Positions 38,094 through 47,336 of a stretch of 64,000 nt of DNA are shown one piece after another. The DNA lies in NCBI RefSeq assembly GCF_003625485.1, contig NZ_RAIR01000001.1, positions 620,001 to 684,000 on the forward strand, read 5' to 3'. The position numbers and the translations under genes are program-made. The number at the start of each line of letters is the position of its first letter. Positions within the stretch are counted from its first letter, which is position 1. Below the pieces are notes generated by a model. It did no database searches. It had not been told where the DNA came from and was given only the letters and a program-made list of their open reading frames with translations. This DNA comes from Butyrivibrio sp. CB08 (GTDB lineage: Bacteria; Bacillota; Clostridia; Lachnospirales; Lachnospiraceae).

Positions 38094-39338
38094 ATGGAAC
38101 TTAGAGAGTTGTGCAGTAGGGCGAAGGAAGCCAAGTATGAAGTGCAGAATCTTACAACAGAGCAGAAGAATGATGCACTTTTGTTTGTGGCGCAGGAGCT
38201 TGTAAGGAACGGGGATAAGATCATTGCGGCCAATGCCATTGATGTTAAGAAGGGGCAGGACAATGGAATGCATCCTGGTCTGGTGGACAGACTTCTTCTT
38301 AATGAGAAGAGAATTGAGGGCATTGCTGAAGGACTTAGACAGGTTGCAGAGCTTCCGGATCCTATAGGGGAAGTGCTTGAAGAGTTTGAAAGGCCTGTGG
38401 GACTTAAGCTTAAGAAGGTAAGGGTTCCCCTTGGAGTTATAGGTATTATTTATGAGTCAAGGCCTAATGTTACAGCGGATGCTTTTGCGCTGACATTTAA
38501 GGCTGGTAATGCTGTTGTCTTAAAGGGCGGAAGTGATGCTATTAACAGCAACATTGCTATTGCCAATGTCATGAGAGATGCACTTAAGGCTAAGGGCATT
38601 ACTCCTGATGCGATACAGCTTATTGAGGATACGGACAGGGCTGTGACTTCTGAGTTTATGAAGATGAATGAGTATGTAGATGTGCTCATTCCAAGAGGCG
38701 GCGCTGGTCTTATCAGAAGCGCTGTTGAGAATTCTACAATTCCAGTTATCGAGACAGGCAGCGGCAACTGTCACATTTATGTGGATAAGGAAGCAGACCT
38801 TGATAAGGCTATTCCTATCATTATAAATGCCAAGACCCAGAGAATAGGTGTCTGCAACGCTGCAGAATCCCTTATTGTTCACGAAGATATCAGAGATAAG
38901 TTCTTACCTCTTTTTGCAAAGGCTATGAATGAGCACAATGTGGAAGTCAGAGCAGATGAGGGGGCAAAGAGCTACATTGATGGTGCCAAAGATGCTACCG
39001 AAGAAGACTTTGGAAAAGAGTATCTGGACTACATAATCTCTGTTAAGACAGTTAAGGATGTGGATGAGGCTATTGTCCATATCAATAAATATAATACCGG
39101 CCATTCAGAAGCCATCATTACTGAAAACATGGAAACAGCCCAGAGATTTCTTGACAGGGTCGATGCTGCCTGTGTTTATGTGAATGCTTCAACAAGATTT
39201 ACAGATGGTTTTGAGTTTGGCTTTGGTGCAGAGATAGGCATCAGTACCCAGAAGCTCCACGCAAGGGGACCTATGGGACTTAGGGAGCTTACTTCCTACA
39301 AATATCAGATCTATGGAGAAGGGCAGATCAGAGGATAA
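38094..39338 (+). CDS. proA: Gamma-glutamyl phosphate reductase
   Basis: ProA reduces gamma-glutamyl phosphate to glutamate semialdehyde with NADPH, the second step of proline synthesis. The 414-residue length is typical. Motifs include [27 protein letters not shown], the catalytic Cys in [14 protein letters not shown], and [15 protein letters not shown] near the end. GGGAGG lies ahead of the ATG. It is split from proB by 27 kb and its stop codon lies one base before the ATG of the aldolase-fold gene. Confidence 0.96.
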   Translation: MELRELCSRAKEAKYEVQNLTTEQKNDALLFVAQELVRNGDKIIAANAIDVKKGQDNGMHPGLVDRLLLNEKRIEGIAEGLRQVAELPDPIGEVLEEFERPVGLKLKKVRVPLGVIGIIYESRPNVTADAFALTFKAGNAVVLKGGSDAINSNIAIANVMRDALKAKGITPDAIQLIEDTDRAVTSEFMKMNEYVDVLIPRGGAGLIRSAVENSTIPVIETGSGNCHIYVDKEADLDKAIPIIINAKTQRIGVCNAAESLIVHEDIRDKFLPLFAKAMNEHNVEVRADEGAKSYIDGAKDATEEDFGKEYLDYIISVKTVKDVDEAIVHINKYNTGHSEAIITENMETAQRFLDRVDAACVYVNASTRFTDGFEFGFGAEIGISTQKLHARGPMGLRELTSYKYQIYGEGQIRG

Positions 39339-39339
39339 C

Positions 39340-40449
39340 ATGAGTAACATAGAATATTTGGAAGAGAGACAGCACATAATAGATGTTGCCAGGGAACTTC
39401 AGGAGATAGGTCTCCTTGTAAGGACCTGGGGTAATATTAGCTGTAGAACAGACCACAATCATTTCCTTATTACACCAAGTGGTATCAAGTACGAGGATTT
39501 AACTCCTGATATGATAGTACTTGTTAACCTGAAGGATATGTCTTACGAGGGAGAATATAAACCATCCAGTGAGAAGCTTGTTCACGCAGCTGCATACAAG
39601 GCAAGAAAAGACTGTGATTTCATCATCCATACCCACCAGGTATTTGCATCCTGTGCAGGTACACTTGGTATCAAAAAGGTTTTTTCATATTTTGAAGATG
39701 AGGACGTGACTATTCCTGTTGCTCCATATGCGCTTCCTGGAACCCAGAAGCTCGCTGATAATGTGGGGAGGACACTAAGCCACTACAAGAGCGCTAATGG
39801 AATCATAATGTCCAATCATGGAACACTTTGCCTTGGTCAGACATCTAACGAAGCACTCTTTGAAGCAGAGATGATGGAGACAGCCTGTAACAACTTCCTT
39901 GAGGATGTTTGCAAGATGGATATGCCTCATGGTGTAGAGGAGATGTTTAGCTCCCATCTTGAAAATGGCGATATCAGATACGCTGTTTCTGATACTCCTG
40001 AGAGAGTAAAGACGATTCATAAACAGATCTATGCAAAGCGCCCGGACGTTAAGTTTATCGTACATAATAAATCTGAAGCTGTAATGATGGTTTCAAGAAG
40101 AGCCAATCATATGAAACCTCTTCTTGATGATTTTGCACAGCTCATTGGAGTATCAGTTAAGATTCCAAGTAACGAGGGCGAGATCTATCACAACATCAAG
40201 AAAAAGGTAAATGTTTTATTTGTTCCTAACGATGGTGCATACTGCTTTGGCGGTAATGAAGATGATGCCCAGGCTGTGGCTACAGTTCTTGATAAGGGAT
40301 GTATTGCTTATGTGGCAGCCATGAGAAATGGCGAGGGTCATTATCTGTCACTGTTTGACTGCATCAAAATGAACCGCAATTACAGGAAGAATTATTCTAA
40401 ACTTGCTGACACTGTAGAACACGAGGAAAAAGATGATCAAGAGACCTGA
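39340..40449 (+). CDS. Class II aldolase/adducin-family protein with two aldolase-like domains
   Basis: A 369-residue protein that appears to be a fused tandem. The N-terminal domain (about 1-200) looks active: zinc histidines His97 and His99 (IIHTHQ) and His160 (NHGT), and an SSEK segment bearing the usual acidic residue. The C-terminal half (about 215-355) repeats the fold but reads IVHNKSEAV and VPNDGAYCFG, so its metal site is lost. The substrate is unknown; relatives act on L-fuculose-, rhamnulose- or ribulose-phosphates. The start at 39340 follows AGAGGA; the ATG at 39313 lies inside proA. It overlaps the S66 gene by 17 bases. Confidence 0.85.
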   Translation: MSNIEYLEERQHIIDVARELQEIGLLVRTWGNISCRTDHNHFLITPSGIKYEDLTPDMIVLVNLKDMSYEGEYKPSSEKLVHAAAYKARKDCDFIIHTHQVFASCAGTLGIKKVFSYFEDEDVTIPVAPYALPGTQKLADNVGRTLSHYKSANGIIMSNHGTLCLGQTSNEALFEAEMMETACNNFLEDVCKMDMPHGVEEMFSSHLENGDIRYAVSDTPERVKTIHKQIYAKRPDVKFIVHNKSEAVMMVSRRANHMKPLLDDFAQLIGVSVKIPSNEGEIYHNIKKKVNVLFVPNDGAYCFGGNEDDAQAVATVLDKGCIAYVAAMRNGEGHYLSLFDCIKMNRNYRKNYSKLADTVEHEEKDDQET

Positions 40450-41503
40450 CAGTATTAAAAGCGGAAATACCATTGGAATAACAGCTCCTTCCTATGGGGC
40501 ATCCATAGAGCCCTACAGTCTTCTTATCGACATATCAGAGGACAATATCAGAAACAGGGGATATAAGATCGTAGAGGGTAAAACAGCAAGGCTCGGCGAT
40601 GGTATTGGCATCAGTACGGACCCCAAGGTTTGTGCGGCTGAGCTTATGGAATTTTATAAACGAGATGATATAGACGCTATCATTTCTGCAGGCGGCGGAG
40701 AGCTGATGGTAGAGACCATAACTCACGTTGACTTTGATGAACTTAAGAAATATAAACCTAAGTGGTATCTTGGATATTCTGACAACACGAACTTTATCTT
40801 TCCTCTGGTTACCATAACAGGAGTTCAGGGAATATATGGTCCCTGCATCAATGGCTTTGCCAAGGTTTGGGAAGATACGGAAAAAGATTCTTTCGCAATC
40901 CTTGAGGGAACCAAGAGCTCTTTTGACGGATACAATAAGTTTGTAGAGCCTGTAAAAGAAGAGCAGGAGGTCACACCAGAGTATACAGATGAATATCTTA
41001 GAGCTCCTTATGCATATAATGCAGATAGAGAGCTGGTGTCATTTGTTCCAGATAAGACAGGGCTTGTTCCTGCAGGAGATAGCACCATAACAATGGATGG
41101 AGTACTCCTCGGAGGATGTCTTGATATTCTGGACTGCCTTGTGGGTACAAGGTTTGACAGGGTAAAAGAGTTTAATAAAAACAATCCTAAGGTTATATGG
41201 GTGCTTGAATGCTGCGACTTAACTCCCATGTCGATCAGAAGAGGCATATGGACACTGAGGGAAGCGGGCTGGTTTGAAAATGCTGCGGGATTTGTTTTTG
41301 GAAGACCAAGAGAAGCCTGGAAGCAGAATATGCTTGGCGTGGATCAGTACAACGCAGCCACGGATGTGCTTAAAGACCTTGGAGTTCCAGTAGTTATGGA
41401 TGCAGAGATAGGCCACATTGATCCCATGCTTCCTGTGATAATGGGAGCAGAAGCGACGGTGACAGTTAAGGGTAATTCATTGAATATCAGTTACAATCAA
41501 TGA
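40433..41503 (+). CDS. S66-family peptidase (LD-carboxypeptidase / MccF-like)
   Basis: A cytoplasmic serine peptidase of 356 residues. The nucleophile is Ser116 in LGYSDNTNF; the oxyanion loop is ISAGGGELM; the later ECCDLTPMSIRR and EIGHIDPMLPV supply the Glu and His of the S66 triad. Family members trim murein tetrapeptides during wall recycling or cleave peptide-nucleotide antibiotics (MccF). The first is more general here, but the sequence alone does not decide. The ATG overlaps the preceding gene, with GAGGAAA upstream. Confidence 0.88.
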   Translation: MIKRPDSIKSGNTIGITAPSYGASIEPYSLLIDISEDNIRNRGYKIVEGKTARLGDGIGISTDPKVCAAELMEFYKRDDIDAIISAGGGELMVETITHVDFDELKKYKPKWYLGYSDNTNFIFPLVTITGVQGIYGPCINGFAKVWEDTEKDSFAILEGTKSSFDGYNKFVEPVKEEQEVTPEYTDEYLRAPYAYNADRELVSFVPDKTGLVPAGDSTITMDGVLLGGCLDILDCLVGTRFDRVKEFNKNNPKVIWVLECCDLTPMSIRRGIWTLREAGWFENAAGFVFGRPREAWKQNMLGVDQYNAATDVLKDLGVPVVMDAEIGHIDPMLPVIMGAEATVTVKGNSLNISYNQ

Positions 41504-41564
41504 TCGTCCTAAATAATTTACACTTTTTACGCTTTATTTACGTGCAATTTCGTTAATGAACGAC

Positions 41565-41570
41565 TATAAT
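41565..41570 (+). promoter_or_regulatory. -10 box of the secreted-protein gene
   Basis: TATAAT at 41565-41570 lies 38 bases before the ATG at 41609. A weak GTGCAA (41542-41547) stands at 17 bases. CGTT-AATG-AACG (41551-41562), a small inverted repeat, lies in the spacer and could be an operator. Confidence 0.5.
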
Positions 41571-41608
41571 ATAATTACTTACTAGGCGAAAATGGAGGGA
41601 TCCAACAT

Positions 41609-42301
41609 ATGAAAAAGAACATTAAGATGATCTATGGTTTAGTATTAGCACTTTTAGTTTTCCTGGCAGCACCTGCTATGCAGACATATGCATACAGCGA
41701 AATACCTGATTGTTTTGATTTTGAAGACTGTGTTATTTCAATCCCAGCTGGTGGAACTCATAAGATGTGGCTTGCTGCAGAGTATGATTATACTTACTTT
41801 GTTGAAGGAGCAACCAGTGATGCTACATACCTTGAGTGTAATTATAAGAGAGATTCCGGATATGTTACATTCCATATTGGAGCAGACGAACAGGGCAAAA
41901 ACGTATTTTTCCATTTCTATGTAAGAGATGACAGACGTCCAGATCAGGATCTCCATGATTGTGTTGAGATTTATGTTCAGAATATTCAGCCTGTAACTCT
42001 TAGCCTTCAGACTCCAATAGCTGGTAAAAAGGTTGGAACACTTGTTAAACAGCCTAACAAGACAGCACTTCTAAGTAATGACCAGGGCGTTCCAATGGCT
42101 TCATTCTCATTAACACGTGGAAATGGCAGAATGGCTGAGTTCCAAATCAAGGGTATCGAGAATAATGGTGCAAATTATTTCTCAGTTGTTACTGGATATG
42201 ACTTTGCATCACCTCTCATTTCTGGATCAGATAAAGAGGTTATGCTGGCAAATGGTTACGCTGGTGTATGCGTAAATGGTAAGTTTGTAAACTGGCCATA
42301 A
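41609..42301 (+). CDS. Secreted protein of unknown function (230 aa)
   Basis: I do not recognise the family. A clear signal peptide (residues 1 to about 28, MKKNIKMIYGLVLALLVFLA, cleavage after AYA-like residues) precedes a 200-residue beta-rich, acidic domain. Only a few cysteines are present (CFDFEDCV, ECNY, DCVE, GVCVN), possibly paired once exported. The start has GGAGGG ahead. The gene is monocistronic with its own promoter and terminator, which suggests condition-specific expression. Surface or matrix protein is a guess. Confidence 0.78.
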   Translation: MKKNIKMIYGLVLALLVFLAAPAMQTYAYSEIPDCFDFEDCVISIPAGGTHKMWLAAEYDYTYFVEGATSDATYLECNYKRDSGYVTFHIGADEQGKNVFFHFYVRDDRRPDQDLHDCVEIYVQNIQPVTLSLQTPIAGKKVGTLVKQPNKTALLSNDQGVPMASFSLTRGNGRMAEFQIKGIENNGANYFSVVTGYDFASPLISGSDKEVMLANGYAGVCVNGKFVNWP

Positions 42302-42316
42302 CATTAGACAAAAAAT

Positions 42317-42347
42317 AAAGCAGTTCCCAATTGGGAACTGCTTTTTT
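42317..42347. terminator. Bidirectional terminator between the secreted-protein gene and potD
   Basis: AAAGCAGTTCCC (42317-42328) pairs perfectly with GGGAACTGCTTT (42333-42344) around an AATT loop. T-tracts follow on both strands, so it serves both convergent genes. Confidence 0.95.
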
Positions 42348-42365
42348 ATTGCCGTAATATTTGTA

Positions 42366-43430
42366 TCAGTTAGCTGACTTAACCTTCATCCAGGCGTCGT
42401 TGTAAAGCTTGTCGCCCTGTTCTCCAAGATACTTATAAGCTTCAAGTTTCATTGTTGAGAGATCTGGGAAAGCTACATTTGAGCCCTTGATATCTTCATC
42501 TTCAATGTTGTTTTGAGCTTCAATATTTGGAGTAGAGTAGGTGATATATTCAAAGTTCTTAAGTGCGATGTCGCCTCTGCACATGAAGTCGATCCATTTC
42601 TCTGCGTTTGCAACATTCTTGGAACCCTTTGTGATTACCCAGGAATCGATCCAGATATTTGAACCTTCGTCTGGAACTACATACTCGAGATCTCTGTTTT
42701 CTCTTACAGTATAGATCGCTTCGCCTGAATAGATAACACCAAGAGCAGCTTCTCCGCCGATCATCTTATCCCTTACCTGATCGATAACGTAGGCCTGTAC
42801 AAGTGGCTTCTGAGCGATCAGATCTTCTGTGGCTTTATCAATCTCAGATTGATTGGTTGTATTTAATGAGTAACCATTTTTGATAAGTGCTACCATGTAA
42901 GCATCTCTTACTGAATCCTGCATAAGGATCTGTCCGCTATACTTGGGATCCCAGAGGATGTTCCAGCTGTTTACAGGGTCTGAAACCAGTGTCTTGTTGT
43001 AGAGAATACCAACTGTTCCCCAGCAGTAGGGGATTGAGTATCTGTTACCCGGGTCAAAACTCTCTGAGTTTTTGAAGTACTCATCGCCAATGTTTTTGCT
43101 GTTTGGGATGTTGCTGAAGTTAATTGGCTGGATCATGTCTTTTTCAATGAGCTTCTGGATCATGTAATCTGAAGGACATACTACATCGTAAGCAGAAGTG
43201 TCCTGAGCCAGCTTGGCAAACATGATCTCATTGGTCTCAAACATATCATAAACAACATCGATTCCGGTTTCTTCCTCAAACTGTTCAATTACATCTTCGT
43301 CGATGTACTCACCCCAGTTGTATACGTAAAGCTTGCCGTTAGAACCGTCTCCAGCGCTACTTCCACAAGCTGTTAAGCACCCAACAAGCATAGCTGATAC
43401 AAGTGCTAATGATAGAACTTTCTTTTTCAT
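42366..43430 (-). CDS. potD: Spermidine/putrescine-binding lipoprotein PotD
   Basis: The extracellular polyamine-binding component of PotABCD, 354 residues. The signal peptide ends in the lipobox LTAC with Cys22 as the anchor. The binding domain opens with LYVYNWGEYIDEDVIEQFEEETG (core YNWGEYID), the standard PotD/F start, and has PYCWGTVGILYN and the DSVRDAY segment. It is the last gene of the operon, seven bases after potC. Confidence 0.95.
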   Translation of the reverse strand: MKKKVLSLALVSAMLVGCLTACGSSAGDGSNGKLYVYNWGEYIDEDVIEQFEEETGIDVVYDMFETNEIMFAKLAQDTSAYDVVCPSDYMIQKLIEKDMIQPINFSNIPNSKNIGDEYFKNSESFDPGNRYSIPYCWGTVGILYNKTLVSDPVNSWNILWDPKYSGQILMQDSVRDAYMVALIKNGYSLNTTNQSEIDKATEDLIAQKPLVQAYVIDQVRDKMIGGEAALGVIYSGEAIYTVRENRDLEYVVPDEGSNIWIDSWVITKGSKNVANAEKWIDFMCRGDIALKNFEYITYSTPNIEAQNNIEDEDIKGSNVAFPDLSTMKLEAYKYLGEQGDKLYNDAWMKVKSAN

Positions 43431-43437
43431 ATTCCTC

Positions 43438-44214
43438 TTATTTCTCCTTGACTTTATTATTTGGTGATCTGTAGATGATCATCAAAAGAGATAACACAAC
43501 TACAAATATTATAGCAGAAAGTGCATAAATTTCAGGTTGAATTCCTCTTTTTACTTCGTTATAGATAAGTGTTGAAAGAGTCTCAAATCCTGATCCCTTT
43601 GTAAAGTACGTGATGATAAAGTCATCAAGGGACATTGTAAATGCCATCAGGGCTCCTGAAACAACACCTGGCATAATGTCTGGAAGCATGGTCTTTCTAA
43701 ATGCATAGAGAGGAGTTGCTCCAAGATCAAGGGCTGCTTCGTAAACATAGAAGTTAAGGCTCTTTACCCTTGGCATAACGCTCAGCATTACAAATGGAAT
43801 ATTGAAAGTTATATGTGCCAAAAGGATAGTGGTAAATCCAGATCCCAGATGAAGGAACCTAAACAGCAGCATCAGTGAAATACCGGTAACAATATCTGCA
43901 TTGATCATCGGGATATTGGTTATGCCCATGATCACTGAGCGCAGTTTGGAATTAAGGCCTATCATTGCAATACAGGTAATGGTTCCAATTATTGTTGAAA
44001 AGATAGTAGCCAGTACCGCGATTAAAAGGGTATTAACCAGCGCGCTGGCAACTGCCTGATCGGAAAAGAGCCTTGTATACCATTTAAGTGTAAAGCCTCC
44101 CCATTTAGCTCTGGACTTACTTGAGTTAAATGAAAGGATGATCAGTGTAACGATCGGTGCGTACATAAAGATAAGAATGATGGCCAGGTAAATTCTTTCG
44201 AAGACTTTTTTCAT
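43438..44214 (-). CDS. potC: Spermidine/putrescine ABC permease PotC
   Basis: The 258-residue inner-membrane permease has six helices and the EAA loop EAALDLGATPLYAFRKTMLPD. Other PotC marks are YAPIVTLIILSFNSS at the start and FTMSLDDFIITYF. It starts at the base where potB ends (one-base overlap) and precedes potD. Confidence 0.95.
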   Translation of the reverse strand: MKKVFERIYLAIILIFMYAPIVTLIILSFNSSKSRAKWGGFTLKWYTRLFSDQAVASALVNTLLIAVLATIFSTIIGTITCIAMIGLNSKLRSVIMGITNIPMINADIVTGISLMLLFRFLHLGSGFTTILLAHITFNIPFVMLSVMPRVKSLNFYVYEAALDLGATPLYAFRKTMLPDIMPGVVSGALMAFTMSLDDFIITYFTKGSGFETLSTLIYNEVKRGIQPEIYALSAIIFVVVLSLLMIIYRSPNNKVKEK

Positions 44215-45041
44215 CAGAAGATACCTCCTTCCTTATCAGATACGCTCTCAATTATCATGTTGAGAAGGATGAATATCATAAGCACGATGGACAGTCCGCT
44301 TCCAAGGTGCCAGTCGTAAACCTGAGTAAACTGCTGCTCGATGATGTTACCAATGAGCAGGATCTTGGATCCGCCAAGCATGGTGGAAATAGCGAAGGTT
44401 GTAAGCGCCGGGATAAATACCATGGTTATTCCACTGATAATGCCTGGAACTGAAAGCGGAAGAGTGATCCTAAGGAAAGTCTGAAGTGAATCCGCTCCAA
44501 GGTCCCTTGCGGCGTTTATGATATTGTCATCGATCCTGCTAAGGGAGTTGTAGATAGGCAGGATCATAAAGGGCAGGAAGTTATAAACCATACCAAGAAC
44601 AATAGCACCAGAAGTGTTGATGATGTTGATGGTAGGCAGGTGTAAAAACTCAAGGATAGTGTTTATAACACCTTTTCCCTCCAGAAGAGTCATCCATGTA
44701 AGGGTCCTTAAAAGGAAGTTCATCCACATGGGAAGAATGAATAATGTAACCAGATATGTGTTTCTGGTAAGCTTCATGGAAGAGAGGATCATTCCCAGAG
44801 GGTAAGCTAAAAGGAAACAGATGAGGGTACTGATAAAGGCCAGTAAAATAGAGCGGTAGAGGGCCTTCAGATATCCTGACTCTGAAATCCTTGCAATATT
44901 CTCAAATGTGAGTGCGCCACTATTATCTGTGACACCGTAATATATTACCATGGCCAGTGGAACTACTATAAAGATCACGGCCCATGCTATATATGGAGAT
45001 GCCATAAGAAATGCACTTTGCCTGTTCTTAAATAGTTTCAC
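44214..45041 (-). CDS. potB: Spermidine/putrescine ABC permease PotB
   Basis: The 275-residue permease has six helices and the EAA loop [22 protein letters not shown] chose the GTG at 45041-45039 because GAGGAGG lies about six bases upstream in potA. The longer frame to 45074 adds residues that only read through the potA end. It overlaps potA by 14 bases and potC by one. Confidence 0.93.
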   Translation of the reverse strand: MKLFKNRQSAFLMASPYIAWAVIFIVVPLAMVIYYGVTDNSGALTFENIARISESGYLKALYRSILLAFISTLICFLLAYPLGMILSSMKLTRNTYLVTLFILPMWMNFLLRTLTWMTLLEGKGVINTILEFLHLPTINIINTSGAIVLGMVYNFLPFMILPIYNSLSRIDDNIINAARDLGADSLQTFLRITLPLSVPGIISGITMVFIPALTTFAISTMLGGSKILLIGNIIEQQFTQVYDWHLGSGLSIVLMIFILLNMIIESVSDKEGGIF

Positions 45042-46101
45042 TGATTGCCTCCTCGTCCTCAGAAACGGGAACATTCATGATCTGTATGTTGAATGGGTCA
45101 ACTTTGATGCCAACTTTGGTTCCTACTTCAGAAAGCTTGGTGGAGTGAACAAGCCATTCAAATCCGCCAGCTTCAACGTCCATTTCGTAGTGTACGCCCT
45201 TGAAGGTGAGACCGGTTACAACACCTGAAATAGTGCCTTCTTCAGGAGATACAAGCTCCACGTCCTCAGGCCTTATTACAACGTCAACAGGCTTGTTCTC
45301 GCCAAAGCCCTTATCGACGCAGGCAAATCTTGTTCCGAGGATCTCAACAAGCTCATCCCTTACCATTGTGGACCTGATTATGTTACTGTCGCCAATAAAG
45401 TCAGCAACAAAGGCATTTTCAGGCTCGTTGTAGATCATCTCAGGTGAACCTTCCTGCTGAATATAGCCCTGGTTCATAACAACGATATGATCTGACATTG
45501 TAAGAGCTTCTTCCTGGTCGTGAGTTACGTAGATGAAGGTGATACCAAGCTCTTCCTTGAGCCTTTTAAGCTCATACTGCATGTCCTGACGCATCTTAAG
45601 ATCCAATGCACCTAGGGGCTCATCCAGCAAAAGAACTTTTGGCTCATTAACTATGGCTCTTGCAATAGCGATACGCTGCTGCTGACCACCTGATAATGAG
45701 TCAGGCATACGGTTTTCAAAGCCCTCGAGGTTAACCAGCTTAAGGGCATATTTGATCTTGTCCTTAATGTAGCTGTCTGACTTGTTCTTGATCTTAAGGC
45801 CAAAGGCAATATTGTCAGCTATGCTCATATGGGTGAAGAGAGCATACTTCTGAAAGACAGTATTGAGCTGTCTCTTATTGGGAGCAAGAGAAGTGATATC
45901 CTTGCCATCAAATATGACTCTTCCCTGATCTGGCTTCTCAAAGCCGCCAATTATCCTTAAGGTTGTGGTCTTTCCACATCCTGAAGGTCCAAGAAGGGTT
46001 ACAAAAGAATTCTCATGGATCTCTAAGTTTAAATCGTCCAGAATCAGCTGTCCGTCATAGGATTTAGAGATGTGCTCAAGTGTGATCAGGTTCTTCCCCA
46101 T
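45028..46101 (-). CDS. potA: Spermidine/putrescine ABC ATPase PotA
   Basis: The 357-residue ATPase has Walker [14 protein letters not shown], the signature LSGGQQQR, Walker [13 protein letters not shown] and the H-loop THDQEEA, then a TOBE domain (about 275-345) for substrate or regulatory binding. TAGGAGAAG precedes the ATG. It is the first gene of potABCD and reads from the promoter at 46147-46174. Confidence 0.96.
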   Translation of the reverse strand: MGKNLITLEHISKSYDGQLILDDLNLEIHENSFVTLLGPSGCGKTTTLRIIGGFEKPDQGRVIFDGKDITSLAPNKRQLNTVFQKYALFTHMSIADNIAFGLKIKNKSDSYIKDKIKYALKLVNLEGFENRMPDSLSGGQQQRIAIARAIVNEPKVLLLDEPLGALDLKMRQDMQYELKRLKEELGITFIYVTHDQEEALTMSDHIVVMNQGYIQQEGSPEMIYNEPENAFVADFIGDSNIIRSTMVRDELVEILGTRFACVDKGFGENKPVDVVIRPEDVELVSPEEGTISGVVTGLTFKGVHYEMDVEAGGFEWLVHSTKLSEVGTKVGIKVDPFNIQIMNVPVSEDEEAISETI

Positions 46102-46146
46102 TTTTTGTCTTCTCCTATTATTAATAAAAAAATAGCAATCTACTTT

Positions 46147-46174
46147 ATTTTAAATGAGCACGACACAGTGTCAA
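46147..46174 (-). promoter_or_regulatory. pot operon promoter with overlapping palindrome
   Basis: On the minus strand, TTGACA (complement of 46169-46174) and TAAAAT (complement of 46147-46152) are 16 bases apart, upstream of potA. The palindrome GACAC-A-GTGTC (46162-46172) covers the end of the -35 box and the start of the spacer, the usual position of a repressor site. The two facts together make a regulated promoter likely. Confidence 0.65.
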
Positions 46175-46211
46175 TTACTTTTTTGAATATATTTAAAGTT
46201 TGTTTTAGTTG

Positions 46212-46220
46212 TGATAGAAT
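46212..46220 (+). promoter_or_regulatory. Extended -10 promoter of the lactonase gene
   Basis: TGATAGAAT (46212-46220) fits TG-n-TANNAT. TTTAAA at 46192-46197 stands 17 bases upstream as a weak -35 box. This promoter diverges from the pot promoter. Confidence 0.45.
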
Positions 46221-46268
46221 GTGATAAATAAGCGATTTTCAAAATAATCTCTTTAGGAGGAAGCTAAG

Positions 46269-47336
46269 GTGGCTGCAAAGGATAAGTATGTGGCATATGT
46301 GTCCAGCTATACATCAGGCCTCGGCACAAAATACGGAATCAGAATTTATGATGTAGATCTTAAGAATGGAAGACTTTCTGAGAAGCAGAAGGTCGAGATT
46401 ACCAATTCATCCTATATAAACATTTCTCATAGTGGCAAAACTCTATATTCGATCACTGACGATGGCGTTGAGTCATACAGGATCCTTAAGGACGGAAGTC
46501 TTGAGTTTTTAAATGAAGCTTCTATCAACGGTATGAGAGGTTGCTATGTTAACATGACTCAGAACGACAAGTTCCTTGTTACAGCTGGTTATCACGATGG
46601 AAAGGTTACAATCCTTAACCTCAACGAGGATGGCAGCATTGGTGGCATCACAGACGAGAGATACCACAAGGGACTTGGAACAGCAGCAGGACGTAACCAT
46701 GTTCCTCATGTTCAGTGTATCAAGGTTTCCAAGGACAACAAGTATCTTCTTGCAGCAGATCTTGGAATGGACAGGATCAATATCTATGCCCTTGACTACG
46801 AGACAGGCAAGATCAAGGATGCTGACGTTATTCACTGTGATCAGGAGTCTTCACCAAGACATATGCAGTTTTCCAAGGACGGCAGATTCCTCTATGTATG
46901 TCTTGAGCAGAAGTGTGCGATTGATGTTTATGAATATCATGAGGACGACAATGGAATGCCTGAGTTTAACAAGATTCAGGAAGTTTCAAACTCAGACGAG
47001 TCAGATTCGATCGGTGTTGCATGCAGTGCTCTGAACTTCTCAGCTGATTACAACTATCTTGTAAGCACAACAGCTGGTGAGAACAATGCGATCGTATTTA
47101 AGGTAGACAGCGAGACAGGACTTCTTACCAAGAAGATCCAGCTGCCTGTAGCGGGAGAGTATCCTAAGGATGCAGCTCTTTTCCCAGATAACAAGCACCT
47201 GGTTTCACTTAACCACGAGTCAGATTCACTTACATTCTTTAATGTGGATATGGACGCCGGAACTATGGTAATGAATGGGCCTGAACTTCCAATATCCAGA
47301 CCCAACTGCATCGTATTCCATAAGCTTGAGGCTTAA
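46269..47336 (+). CDS. Lactonase-family beta-propeller protein (6-phosphogluconolactonase type)
   Basis: A 355-residue soluble protein with the repeated strand pattern of seven-bladed lactonases (Pfam lactonase). Examples are YVSSYTSGLGTKYGIRIYDVD, RNHVPHVQCIKVSKDNKYLLAADLG and SPRHMQFSKDGRFLYV. Members hydrolyse 6-phosphogluconolactone or related lactones. Substrate is not proven here and no zwf lies nearby. The start is a GTG at 46269 with TTTAGGAGG upstream. Its stop overlaps the end of the convergent aroC by four bases. Confidence 0.88.
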   Translation: MAAKDKYVAYVSSYTSGLGTKYGIRIYDVDLKNGRLSEKQKVEITNSSYINISHSGKTLYSITDDGVESYRILKDGSLEFLNEASINGMRGCYVNMTQNDKFLVTAGYHDGKVTILNLNEDGSIGGITDERYHKGLGTAAGRNHVPHVQCIKVSKDNKYLLAADLGMDRINIYALDYETGKIKDADVIHCDQESSPRHMQFSKDGRFLYVCLEQKCAIDVYEYHEDDNGMPEFNKIQEVSNSDESDSIGVACSALNFSADYNYLVSTTAGENNAIVFKVDSETGLLTKKIQLPVAGEYPKDAALFPDNKHLVSLNHESDSLTFFNVDMDAGTMVMNGPELPISRPNCIVFHKLEA

